This document shows positions 1 through 6,117 of a DNA stretch of 10,494 nucleotides, piece after piece. Each line of letters starts with the position of its first letter. Position 1 is the first letter of the stretch. The notes under the pieces are model-generated. The model searched no databases, was not told the origin of the DNA, and worked only from the letters and a program-made list of their open reading frames with translations. The translations under genes and the position numbers were made by a program. This DNA is from an uncultured Clostridia bacterium (lineage in GTDB: Bacteria > Bacillota > Clostridia > Oscillospirales > Acutalibacteraceae), in assembly GCA_945868935.1 (NCBI GenBank), contig CAMBNE010000018.1, forward strand, positions 1-10,494, in the 5' to 3' direction.

Positions 1-401
1 ATCGGCACGCACTTATTCTTTGTCGGAGCAACGCCTTCAAGCGATACAACGTCTTCAAATTCGGGGTTTTTGATTATAATACCGATAGCCTTTGCTGTGT
101 CCATTGACGAGCCGCCGCCGATTGCAATAATGCAGTCAGCACCCGAAGCCTTGAATGCCGCAACGCCTGTCTGAACATTCTCAACCGTGGGGTTAGGCTT
201 AATCTGTGAGTATATTTCATAGTCAATCGACGCATTTTCCAAAACATCGGTAACCTTTTTGGTAACGCCGAATTTCAAAAGGTCGGGGTCTGAACAAACG
301 AAGCATTTTTTGAAGCCTCTGCCCTTAACCTCGGTTGCAATCTCGTTGATTGCGCCCTTGCCGTGATAGCTTGTTTCATTAAGTACAAATCTGTTAGCCA
401 T
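1..401 (-). CDS. fucO: Lactaldehyde reductase / iron-containing alcohol dehydrogenase, N-terminal part (runs off the left edge)
   Basis: Seen: 133 complete codons are visible from ATG at 401-399, beginning MANRFVLNETSYHG. AAAGGAG lies about 8 nt upstream and fixes the start. The N-terminal nucleotide-binding half of a group III iron-dependent alcohol dehydrogenase is present, with PNPT around residue 69 and the dinucleotide-binding GGGSxxD motif at residues 95-101, followed by DTAKAIGI and NPEF...SLEG. The metal-binding Asp/His residues lie beyond the edge. Family knowledge: the opening and the NPEF/SLEG segment closely resemble E. coli FucO, a cytoplasmic NADH-dependent enzyme that reduces L-lactaldehyde to 1,2-propanediol in fucose and rhamnose fermentation. 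Related butanol or 1,3-propanediol dehydrogenases are less similar at the N-terminus. The gene has its own promoter and a Rex-like box, so it is probably transcribed separately from the traX-family gene upstream. Substrate is inferred from similarity only. Confidence 0.88.
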   Translation of the reverse strand, partial: MANRFVLNETSYHGKGAINEIATEVKGRGFKKCFVCSDPDLLKFGVTKKVTDVLENASIDYEIYSQIKPNPTVENVQTGVAAFKASGADCIIAIGGGSSMDTAKAIGIIIKNPEFEDVVSLEGVAPTKNKCVP

Positions 402-459
402 AATTTTGACTCCTTTACACTTATTTTATATGTTTCTATATATTGTGAGAAATCCTCTC

Positions 460-490
460 TACACTTTTATTATAAAACCGAAAAAGTGTA
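460..490. repeat. 9-bp inverted repeat around the fucO -10 element
   Basis: TACACTTTT (460-468) and AAAAGTGTA (482-490) form perfect 9-bp arms separated by 13 nt that contain the -10 hexamer. The arms are centred on the promoter and could be a second operator or a weak cruciform. AT-rich sequence makes a chance inverted repeat possible. Confidence 0.4.
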
Positions 491-498
491 AATGTCAA
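469..498 (-). promoter_or_regulatory. Sigma-A-like promoter of the lactaldehyde reductase gene
   Basis: On the minus strand a perfect TTGACA (498-493) and a perfect TATAAT (474-469) are separated by 18 bp, inside the 134-bp gap between the traX-family gene and fucO. The inferred transcript would start near 462 and carry an AT-rich leader of about 60 nt before the AAAGGAG. A second TTGACA (515-510) sits 17 bp further upstream, but no good -10 element is correctly spaced to it. Confidence 0.7.
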
Positions 499-509
499 CA
501 TTTTAACAA
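492..509. promoter_or_regulatory. Rex-like redox operator overlapping the -35 element
   Basis: The minus strand reads TTGTTAAAATGTTGACAT. The clostridial Rex consensus is TTGTTAA-N4-TTAACAA. The first half-site matches 7 of 7 and the second 5 of 7. The site covers the -35 hexamer of the fucO promoter, a position suited to repression. Rex is an NADH-sensing repressor that controls fermentative alcohol dehydrogenases in clostridia, so an NADH-consuming reductase is a sensible target. Rex control here is inferred. Confidence 0.5.
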
Positions 510-535
510 TGTCAATACGCAAAGTTTACATTCTG

Positions 536-1285
536 TTAAAAATAATACTTCAAAAGTCCAATTATTCCCAAATGCAACGGATAATAGACATAGAAAAACC
601 ATTTCATAAGTTTGTTGATTTTAGGGTTGCTTCCCCTCTTGCCGTTATACATTGAAAGCACGGGGATTGAAAGTGCAACGCCGAGCTGTAAAATGCCGTA
701 CACCGCATCTATTGCGAAGAAATACACCACTACATAAAGGCATACATAGAACATCATCCAAGTCATTTGCTTTTTGAAATTTCCTCTGTTCGTGCCAATT
801 GCCATAATGCAAAGTGCGGCAATACAGCTCCAATCACTCGGCAAGGTTACAACGCAAATTAAAATAATCGCAAGCACCTTAACGGGCATTTTTATTTTCT
901 TTGAGTCTGCCACACGAAGCATTACAAGTCCCCACGCAAGCGACCACATAACACTTGTTTGATTTAAGATATTTCCGTAATAAAACGGGATAAACGATTT
1001 TGCGTCGATATAACCCTCCGATGCAAAAATATAAGCAAAATGCGAGATAATCGAGAATGCAAAAAGCCTTGCTGTGTATTTATTTATGTTCTTGGTGTAG
1101 TGATAGCCCTCTGCGACAAAATAGCACATTATCGGGCAGGTCAGTCTGCCGATTATATGCATTACAAGCGGTAAAATTTCTGTCGGATAGCCCGAAAAAG
1201 CCGCCCAAGCTATATGGTCAACCGTCATTGCGAGTATCGCTATCAATTTGAGCTGATTTGAATTGAGAATTTTACCTTTTTTCAT
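536..1285 (-). CDS. TraX-family integral membrane protein (putative acyltransferase)
   Basis: Seen: 249 residues, strongly hydrophobic, with about seven or eight candidate membrane segments. AGGAG lies about 7 nt before the ATG. Motifs typical of the TraX family are present: a TVDHIA motif in the first membrane segment (residues 21-26), a GRLxxPIMCYFVAEGYxYT block at 46-64, a DWS motif at 151-153 and YYPLHL near the C-terminus (234-239). Family knowledge: F-plasmid TraX is needed for N-terminal acetylation of F-pilin. Chromosomal relatives in Firmicutes are common, stand alone and are uncharacterised, so conjugation should not be inferred. No conjugation genes are visible. A weak promoter candidate lies upstream on the minus strand (TTGCAC 1343-1338, 17 bp, TAAACT 1320-1315). 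The protein is full length for the family. Substrate is unknown. Confidence 0.85.
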   Translation of the reverse strand: MKKGKILNSNQLKLIAILAMTVDHIAWAAFSGYPTEILPLVMHIIGRLTCPIMCYFVAEGYHYTKNINKYTARLFAFSIISHFAYIFASEGYIDAKSFIPFYYGNILNQTSVMWSLAWGLVMLRVADSKKIKMPVKVLAIILICVVTLPSDWSCIAALCIMAIGTNRGNFKKQMTWMMFYVCLYVVVYFFAIDAVYGILQLGVALSIPVLSMYNGKRGSNPKINKLMKWFFYVYYPLHLGIIGLLKYYF

Positions 1286-1366
1286 ATCAAAACTCCTAAA
1301 TTTGTTATATAATTAGTTTAACACACAGAAAATTATCGTGCAACCGAAAATTATTTATAAAAATCC

Positions 1367-1391
1367 TGACACTTTTCGCTTTTCGCACGTC
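1367..1391 (+). promoter_or_regulatory. ECF-type promoter candidate for the 1436-2537 operon
   Basis: TGACAC (1367-1372) and CGTC (1388-1391) are separated by 15 nt. Bacillus-type ECF promoters read TGAAAC, 16-17 nt, then CGTA or CGTC, so elements and spacing are close but not exact. The operon includes an ECF sigma gene and these factors often activate their own promoter. A start near 1398 would place the AGGAG about 25 nt into the leader. This is inference from a short match. Confidence 0.4.
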
Positions 1392-1400
1392 TTATCAGGT

Positions 1401-1412
1401 GAAATGCATTTC
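1401..1412. repeat. Perfect 12-bp palindrome in the operon leader
   Basis: GAAATGCATTTC is a perfect palindrome located about 10 bp after the candidate -10 element and 11 bp before the ribosome binding site. It could be a dimeric repressor site near the transcription start. A 12-bp palindrome may also occur by chance. Confidence 0.4.
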
Positions 1413-1435
1413 AAAAAGCAAAAGGAGAAAATACT

Positions 1436-2083
1436 ATGTTCAAAAAGACCTATAAAAACATACCGATTCTCGACTTGTGCGGACACACCGCCGACAGTCT
1501 TAAAAAAATACGCCGCATAAAAAATGTTGCTGTTCTTATTATCCCTAAGGAACGAAGTGCGGAATGGACTGCGGCTTATACAGACATCGGCACGGAAAAC
1601 GTAGCACGGATAATTGAGCTCGACAAAGGACAGAAATACCGTATAATAAACGGTAGCGCAATCCTTACCGACGAAGAAACAAACGACGGCGAGATCTTTA
1701 TTGTAAACGGCTCTTGCATTCTTGAAACAAGAGAAAACGTGCCCGAGTTGTATGTAAACGGGATTCTCATAAAAAGAAAGAGTGCTCACTGCAAGCTTAT
1801 CTCATTAAACGGACAACCGATTGAAATTGCCGACGACGCAGTTTTGAAAACTTACCCCGTTGAGGCTGTAATAGATAGGGACACAATTAAGAATCTTCCC
1901 GAAAAAACCGCATTGATCGCAGGCGTTGAGATAAAGCTTAAAAGCGACATTACCGAGACGGAGCTTTTGGCAAAAAAGATTAAATTCTATGCAGGTGTAA
2001 GTATTGAATGCCCGAAAGGCATATACGGCTATGTAAACGCAAACTCGCAAGTAGGCGTGGATATTCAGGTAAGCGATGAATAA
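1436..2083 (+). CDS. Uncharacterised beta-rich protein coupled to an ECF sigma factor (possible beta-solenoid)
   Basis: I do not recognise a named family. Seen: 215 residues with no signal peptide and no membrane segment. AGGAG (1423-1427) lies 8 nt before the ATG, supporting this start. The sequence is made of short hydrophobic strands. A strand-turn unit ending in NG recurs at residues 72, 91, 108 and 125 (INGSAIL, VNGSCIL, VNGILIK, LNGQPIE), a spacing of 17-19 residues. A further strand-rich part (about 160-212) contains AGVEI and AGVSI. This period resembles one turn of a right-handed beta-helix, as in bactofilins, but no diagnostic bactofilin motif was found. The last 8 nt overlap the sigma-factor gene, so the two are probably co-translated. 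By position it could be a cytoplasmic partner or sensor for the sigma factor. It lacks the ZAS domain and the membrane helix of common anti-sigma factors. Confidence 0.72.
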   Translation: MFKKTYKNIPILDLCGHTADSLKKIRRIKNVAVLIIPKERSAEWTAAYTDIGTENVARIIELDKGQKYRIINGSAILTDEETNDGEIFIVNGSCILETRENVPELYVNGILIKRKSAHCKLISLNGQPIEIADDAVLKTYPVEAVIDRDTIKNLPEKTALIAGVEIKLKSDITETELLAKKIKFYAGVSIECPKGIYGYVNANSQVGVDIQVSDE

Positions 2084-2537
2084 TATTGAATGCTTTAAGA
2101 GAATATACAAACAATACTATAAAAGCGTTGTCGCATACTTTGCAAAACGTTTTGATAAAAATGAGGCAGAGGATTTGGCTCAGACCGTCTTTATGAAGCT
2201 TTGGGCGTACCTCCCCTCTCTCGAATTTATCAAAAACGAAAAATCGTTGATTTTCAAAATCGCCAAAAACGTACTAAACGACAGATTGCGAAAATTACAG
2301 CTTCAAAAATCACTTGAGGAAATGAATATTAAGGAGACAGCAGAGACCTTTGATGACATAACCTCGGTTGAAATGCAAGACCTGCTTTTAACTCTCAACG
2401 AAGCGGATAGGGAGGCTGTAACGCTGAAAGTGTACGGTTGGTCAAGCAGAGAAATCGCAAAGATACAGGGCGTTGCCCCATCAACCGTGCGTACAAGGCT
2501 GTCGGAGCTTAAGAGGAAGCTAAAATCACAGCTGTAA
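2076..2537 (+). CDS. ECF-type RNA polymerase sigma factor
   Basis: Seen: 153 residues in the classic two-domain ECF layout. Sigma region 2 spans about residues 7-74, with the RNA-polymerase-binding block around AEDLAQTVFMKLW (31-43). Region 4 spans about 100-150, with the helix-turn-helix GWSSREIAKIQGVAPSTVRTRL at about 121-142 and a basic end, LKRKLK. There is no C-terminal extension. The start ATG overlaps the end of the preceding gene by 8 nt, and a weak AGG lies 6 nt upstream inside it, which suggests translational coupling. Family knowledge: it would recruit RNA polymerase to a small set of promoters, often including its own. No anti-sigma factor of the usual membrane type is adjacent, so the upstream beta-rich protein is the only visible candidate partner. 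Targets are unknown. The convergent secreted-protein cluster is a candidate, but its promoter lies outside the window. Confidence 0.92.
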   Translation: MNNIECFKRIYKQYYKSVVAYFAKRFDKNEAEDLAQTVFMKLWAYLPSLEFIKNEKSLIFKIAKNVLNDRLRKLQLQKSLEEMNIKETAETFDDITSVEMQDLLLTLNEADREAVTLKVYGWSSREIAKIQGVAPSTVRTRLSELKRKLKSQL

Positions 2538-2558
2538 TCATTTCGCCGACTAATAAGT

Positions 2559-2586
2559 AAACCCCTGACACGAGGTCAGGGGTTTT
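2559..2586. terminator. Rho-independent terminator, probably bidirectional
   Basis: An 11-bp perfect stem (2559-2569 with 2575-2585; core CCCCTGAC/GTCAGGGG) closes a 5-nt loop and ends in TTTT. It lies 22 nt after the sigma-factor stop codon and 15 nt from the stop of the convergent minus-strand gene. On the minus strand the stem is followed by TTTACTTATT, a weaker U-rich tract, so it can plausibly end both operons. Confidence 0.9.
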
Positions 2587-2600
2587 AATATGCTTTAGTT

Positions 2601-3569
2601 TTAGTTAACTTTTGCACCTTCATCTTCTTTGTCCTTGCGTTTTTTACGCCAAAGGATAAAGAACAAAATGAACAAGCCGTCAAGTGCAAGAACAAAGGTT
2701 GCCACAAGGTTTTCCTTTATAAGAGCACCTGTTTTTGAGATGATCGGATGGTCCTTGATAATATCGCCCTTATCCTTATCGGGTTTGGGTGTCGGCTCGG
2801 GATCGGGCGTGGGCGTGGGAGTAGGCTCTTCGCCATCGGGTCCCGACGGGATAATATCAACGCTTCCGTCTGCATTTACAACAAAATTGAGCCAAAGCTC
2901 CGAAGTGTCCTTCGGCACGGTAACAATTCTTGTTCCGTCGTCAAGCGTAATAACCGAAACCTCGGTAGCCGTATCGCTTACGCTGATAACAAAAGCTTGT
3001 TCGCCCGCAAGGTTCTCGTCCTTGTCGTAAATTGAAACGGTATGTCTGCCGTCCTTTATTTCATCAAGTTTGTATGCGCCCTTTTTGTCGGCTTTCGCTT
3101 CAAATTCGCCGAAGTCAAATTCGAGCTTTGCCGAGGGCATTACATCCTCACCTTTATAGACCTTACCTTTAAGACTCATTCTTGCGCATGGGTCATCGGT
3201 AACAGACGGGTCGTTACATTCAACGAAAACAAAGTTAATGTCAACGTCCGTTACAACATTTTCAAGCTTGAGCTGTCCGTTCACAACCTGTGCGGTTACA
3301 TCCTCTCCGTTTACAAAAACAGATTCAAGGTGTGCGTCAGGGTTAGCGATAATATCAAGCGTTACTCCGTCAAAACGGTTGACGATTATCTTGTCTCCGC
3401 TGGTCATTCTCCGTCCCGAGTGGAGAACATATCCTCCCTCGTTAAAGGTTATGGTAATTTCATGCGAATCGGGTACTATTGTGCTAAGGTTCACGTTTTC
3501 GGCAAATACTGCAAACTGCATGGTCAAAACTAAAATAAGACACATTATCACGCTGCAAGCCTTTTTCAT
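2601..3569 (-). CDS. Secreted, membrane-anchored multidomain surface protein with Pro-rich stalk
   Basis: Seen: 322 residues, with AAGGAGG just before the ATG. A signal peptide (1-23, ending VFA) is followed by a beta domain at about 35-117 with the line FVNGEDVTAQVVNG, like the repeat found in many clostridial surface proteins. A two-Cys spacer (C118, C128) comes next. A carboxypeptidase-regulatory/CnaB-like beta domain follows at about 132-195 (SLKGKVYKG...KGAYKLDEIKDGRHTVSI). Then come a further strand region, a PTPTPTPDPEPTPKP linker (249-263), a single membrane helix (about 288-307) and a basic tail (RKKRKDK). ISKTG at 277-281 sits where a sortase LPxTG motif would be but lacks the LP. 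It is the last gene of the cluster, 31 nt after the last small paralogue. It is probably an anchor or wall-spanning partner on the outer face of the membrane. Function is inferred from layout. Confidence 0.82.
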   Translation of the reverse strand: MKKACSVIMCLILVLTMQFAVFAENVNLSTIVPDSHEITITFNEGGYVLHSGRRMTSGDKIIVNRFDGVTLDIIANPDAHLESVFVNGEDVTAQVVNGQLKLENVVTDVDINFVFVECNDPSVTDDPCARMSLKGKVYKGEDVMPSAKLEFDFGEFEAKADKKGAYKLDEIKDGRHTVSIYDKDENLAGEQAFVISVSDTATEVSVITLDDGTRIVTVPKDTSELWLNFVVNADGSVDIIPSGPDGEEPTPTPTPDPEPTPKPDKDKGDIIKDHPIISKTGALIKENLVATFVLALDGLFILFFILWRKKRKDKEDEGAKVN

Positions 3570-3600
3570 GAAACCACCTCCTTATAATACCAAATTGCAA

Positions 3601-4092
3601 TTAAGCTGCTGTGTATGTTACTGTATAAGTCATTGTGCCGGTATACTCTGCAATCGGTACTCCGGAGAAGTCTGCAATTGTAACGGTAGTAGCTGAATCA
3701 ACAGCGTTGTTTACTTCGTTATAAACAACCTCTTCGCCGTTAGCAACTGTGAATGTAAGAGTAGAAGCAGTGCCTGCGTTTCTCATCTTACCGCCATCGT
3801 TAGCTTCAGCCTTAACTGCAAGTGTGTCGCCGAGCTTAAGCTGTGATGTAACTGTGTATTTAGCGTCCTGTGCTGTTGTGTCGCCCCAAGCAACCTCAAC
3901 AGAAGCAGGGATAGTTACTGTGTATTTGTATGCGTCAGAACCGTCAGTCTTTGTAAGCTTTGTCTTAACATCGGGTGCTGCTGTCTGCGGAGCAGGTGTG
4001 TCCTTATTGATAGTGATGTCGGCTGCAAATACAGGAACGCAAATGCTTGCGAGCATCATAACTGCAAGAATTATAGAAATTACTTTTTTCAT
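3601..4092 (-). CDS. Small secreted beta-domain protein P1 (family copy 5 of 5 in transcription order)
   Basis: Seen: 163 residues with a signal peptide (1-23, ending VFA). The mature N-terminus is ADITINK, then a VKT strand at about 42-44. The family core follows: TVTIPASVEVAWG (58-70), SQLKLGDTLAV, and a final strand ending AEYTGTMTYTVTYTAA. The mature part has no Cys, no anchor helix and no sorting motif, so it must be released or held by protein contacts. It departs from P2-P5 in having VAW rather than IPW, and ADFSGVPIAEY where the others have a Trp. In both places it matches the C-terminal domain of the giant protein. It lies 19 nt after P2. The family is not one I recognise by name; a structural subunit role is inferred from copy number and context. 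Confidence 0.8.
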   Translation of the reverse strand: MKKVISIILAVMMLASICVPVFAADITINKDTPAPQTAAPDVKTKLTKTDGSDAYKYTVTIPASVEVAWGDTTAQDAKYTVTSQLKLGDTLAVKAEANDGGKMRNAGTASTLTFTVANGEEVVYNEVNNAVDSATTVTIADFSGVPIAEYTGTMTYTVTYTAA

Positions 4093-4111
4093 TGTAAACT
4101 CTCCTTATAAA

Positions 4112-4615
4112 TTAAGCGTCAACGATCTGTGCTGTAAAGGTAAGTGTATCACTGTACTCGTCGATAGCTGCGTTAGCCCAAGCTGCGCCTGCAACATTAA
4201 CGGTTACAGTCTTAACGAATGTGCCTGTTGCAACAACGGGAGTTGTTGTCTTAACAGCTGTAATGTCGCCTGTGATTGTGTATGCAAGTGTTGCGCCGCT
4301 TGCCGATGTCATATTAGCGTTATTCTGTGCTACGTCAACCTGAATAAGCTTACCTGTTTTAAGCTGGCTTTCAACAGAATATGTGAAATCCTTTGAGCTG
4401 TCTGTGTTTGCTGTGTTCCACGGAATAGGCATCTCTGCAGGAATTGTTACTACAAAAGTGCCGTTGTCCGTAACAGCTGAAATATCTGTTTTAACCTGTG
4501 CTGTGCCCTTGCCGTCGGGTGTTGTCTTATCAATAGTGATGTCTGCCGCAAAGCAAGGTACACAAATAGCAGCTATCATAAGAACTGCTACTGCAATTGA
4601 AAGAAATTTTTTCAT
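4112..4615 (-). CDS. Small secreted beta-domain protein P2 (family copy 4 of 5)
   Basis: Seen: 167 residues from the ATG at 4615. An in-frame GTG three codons upstream (4624) is rejected, because the AGAGG lies 8 nt before the ATG and this start gives the same 23-residue signal peptide as the other copies. The mature N-terminus is ADITIDK, with a VKT strand at about 41-43, then VVTIPAEMPIPWN (55-67), SQLKTGKLIQVDV, a Trp-containing turn (AAWANAAIDEY) and a terminal strand SDTLTFTAQIVDA. It has no mature Cys and no anchor. P2 and P5 share a LTFTA ending that differs from the TFTV/TYTV ending of the others, hinting at subtypes. Secreted, presumably structural; no enzymatic motif was seen. Confidence 0.8.
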   Translation of the reverse strand: MKKFLSIAVAVLMIAAICVPCFAADITIDKTTPDGKGTAQVKTDISAVTDNGTFVVTIPAEMPIPWNTANTDSSKDFTYSVESQLKTGKLIQVDVAQNNANMTSASGATLAYTITGDITAVKTTTPVVATGTFVKTVTVNVAGAAWANAAIDEYSDTLTFTAQIVDA

Positions 4616-4635
4616 TTTAAGCACCTCTCGTCAAA

Positions 4636-5115
4636 TTATGCTATTGCAACTGTGAATGTAAGTGTGTCCTGATATTCGCCTACAACTGCTGATTTCCAAG
4701 CTCTGTCAGCAACATTTACGTTGATTGTCTGGTCAGCTGCCGGATAAACAACGGGACCTGCTGCTGTGAAAGCAGTTGCACCGCCCAATGTGTAAGCGAG
4801 TGTCATTGAATCAGCGCCTACTGTGTAGGTCATAACGCCGTGTCCTGAAACGTTAACTGTGAGCTTCTTGCCGTAGCCAAGATGTGATTCGACGCTGTAA
4901 GTCAAAGCCTTAGAATCTTTGCCCCACGGAATTTCAGTTGTTGCAGGGATTGAAACGATGAACTTTTCAGCATTTCCGCCTGCTTCGTCAACGGTCTTTG
5001 TCTTAACGATTGCATCGCCTGTGCCGCCGTTAGTTGTGATGTCAGCTGCGAATGAGGGAACGCAAATGCTTGCAAGCATAAGAGCTGCGATAATGATAGA
5101 AACAATCTTTTTCAT
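4636..5115 (-). CDS. Small secreted beta-domain protein P3 (family copy 3 of 5)
   Basis: Seen: 159 residues, with GGGAG upstream of the ATG. The signal peptide is 1-23 (ending SFA), and its DNA is closely similar to that of P1. The mature part starts ADITTNG, then IVKTKTV at about 36-42, IVSIPATTEIPWG (53-65), SVESHLGYGKKLTVNV, a LAYTLGGATAF segment, and the terminal RAWKSAVVGEYQDTLTFTV. There is no mature Cys, no lipobox and no C-terminal anchor. It is the most typical copy for the shared pattern and a good query for homology searches. It lies 23 nt after P4 in the same transcript. Role inferred as an extracellular structural or binding subunit. Confidence 0.8.
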   Translation of the reverse strand: MKKIVSIIIAALMLASICVPSFAADITTNGGTGDAIVKTKTVDEAGGNAEKFIVSIPATTEIPWGKDSKALTYSVESHLGYGKKLTVNVSGHGVMTYTVGADSMTLAYTLGGATAFTAAGPVVYPAADQTINVNVADRAWKSAVVGEYQDTLTFTVAIA

Positions 5116-5138
5116 TTCGGTTTATCTCCCTTCGCCTG

Positions 5139-5630
5139 TTATATAGCCTCAACTGAAACGGTGTATGTGAGTGTATCCGAATACTCCTCAACTACTGCCT
5201 TTTTCCAGTTTACGCTGTCGATTTTAACCTTGAGGTCCTGCTTAACGCCTGAATCTGTTGCTTCGTCGTAAACAACGGGTGAGGTTGCAAGGAAAGCATC
5301 AGCACCTTCAAGAGCATACGCAAGTGAATATGCGCCGTCTGTTGTTTTCATTTCGCCTGTGCCTGCTACAACAACCTTAACGCCCTTATTTCTTGCAAGG
5401 TGTGCTTCAACTGTATAGCTGACATCTGTTGCCTCTGTGCCCCACGGAATTACTGTATCTGCAGGAATTTCAATTGAATATTTTTCTCCGCTTGTGCCAT
5501 CCTCTTTAGCTGTTGAGGTCTTAACGATAACATCTGTTGCACCTGCGGTAGTTACTGTTGCAGCAAAACTCGGAACTGCGATAAGAGCGAGCATCATTAC
5601 TGCGAGAACTACTGACAATACTTTTTTCAT
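5139..5630 (-). CDS. Small secreted beta-domain protein P4 (family copy 2 of 5)
   Basis: Seen: 163 residues from the ATG at 5630. A start nine codons upstream (5657) is rejected: AAAGGAG sits 8 nt before the inner ATG, the outer start would overlap P5, and only the inner start gives a normal signal peptide (1-23, ending SFA). The mature part starts ATVTTAG, then IVKTSTA (about 35-41), SIEIPADTVIPWG (52-64), TVEAHLARNKGVKVVV, a YALEGADAF segment, and VNWKKAVVEEYSDTLTYTV near the end. It is closest to P3 in motif detail. It has no mature Cys and no anchor. Secreted, presumably structural. Confidence 0.8.
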   Translation of the reverse strand: MKKVLSVVLAVMMLALIAVPSFAATVTTAGATDVIVKTSTAKEDGTSGEKYSIEIPADTVIPWGTEATDVSYTVEAHLARNKGVKVVVAGTGEMKTTDGAYSLAYALEGADAFLATSPVVYDEATDSGVKQDLKVKIDSVNWKKAVVEEYSDTLTYTVSVEAI

Positions 5631-5649
5631 GTCGATTTCTCCTTTCGAA

Positions 5650-6096
5650 TTAAGCATTTACATATTCAGCTGTAAAGGTAAGAACATCTGTATGCTCGCC
5701 TGATGCAGCCTGTTGCCATTGTGCGTCCGCTATTGAAACTGAAAGCGGAAAGCTCTTGCCGTAGTCGCCTGCAAAGAATGCGATTGCGTCTGCGCCTGTG
5801 AGAGTATAAGCAATTTTGCTCGAAGCGGAAGTCGTGCTTACAAGGTTGTAATCGTTAGCCGAAGCTACCGAAACCTTAACCGTCTTGCCCGGCGACAAGC
5901 GCATAACCGTTGCCGTAACCGAGCCGAGAGCGTACGATGGCGACTCCCACGGAATGTCTGTGTCTGCAGGGAATGTAAGCTGATATTCATCAGTAACACC
6001 ACTGCCTGTCGAAATTGTCATTGAATCCGCAAAGGCAGGCAAAACGCACACGCTAACCAAAATCAATGCGAAAACAACCGATAAAAATTTCTTCAT
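5650..6096 (-). CDS. Small secreted beta-domain protein P5, short N-terminal form (family copy 1 of 5)
   Basis: Seen: 148 residues, with GGGAG before the ATG. The signal peptide is 1-23 (ending AFA). The core reads YQLTFPADTDIPWE (38-51), a MRLSPGKTVKVSV strand, a YTLTGADAIAF segment and a terminal AQWQQAASGEHTDVLTFTAEYVNA. It differs from P1-P4 by lacking the VKT strand: only 18 residues separate the signal cleavage site from the FPA motif, against 31-37 in the others. It is the first small gene after the giant one, 21 nt downstream. If the N-terminal segment of P1-P4 is used for subunit contacts, P5 may be a terminal or adaptor subunit. That is inference. Confidence 0.8.
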   Translation of the reverse strand: MKKFLSVVFALILVSVCVLPAFADSMTISTGSGVTDEYQLTFPADTDIPWESPSYALGSVTATVMRLSPGKTVKVSVASANDYNLVSTTSASSKIAYTLTGADAIAFFAGDYGKSFPLSVSIADAQWQQAASGEHTDVLTFTAEYVNA

Positions 6097-6117
6097 CTTT
6101 ATTTACTCCCTTCTTTA

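Noticed and set aside
536..1285. Evidence of a conjugative element from the TraX-family gene, or a direct link to acetylation of the secreted subunits
   Set aside because: No relaxase, coupling protein, integrase or attachment site is visible. Chromosomal TraX relatives are common, and a promoter plus two other genes separate it from the secreted cluster.
1355..1789. A 144-codon minus-strand open frame
   Set aside because: It lies antisense across the start of the beta-rich gene and its promoter. It has no family resemblance and conflicts with the better-supported plus-strand operon.
3042..3533. A 163-codon plus-strand open frame
   Set aside because: It is antisense to the anchored surface protein, which has a signal peptide, domains, a membrane helix and a strong ribosome binding site.
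3749..4396. A 215-codon plus-strand open frame over P1 and P2, very rich in Cys in its second half
   Set aside because: It is antisense to two well-supported genes. Its Cys runs arise because GCA alanine codons of the real genes read as TGC on the other strand, and no ribosome binding site was seen.
3601..6096. TasA/camelysin-type fibre subunits
   Set aside because: The signal peptides and core motifs differ, no SipW-like peptidase is nearby, and the typical TasA motifs are absent. A distant structural likeness is not excluded.
3601..6096. Lipoproteins, because a Cys occurs near the end of several signal peptides (ICVP)
   Set aside because: The Cys is not in a lipobox (no L-A/S-G/A-C), is followed by VP, and is missing in P4. 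An AxA-like site ends each signal peptide at residue 23.
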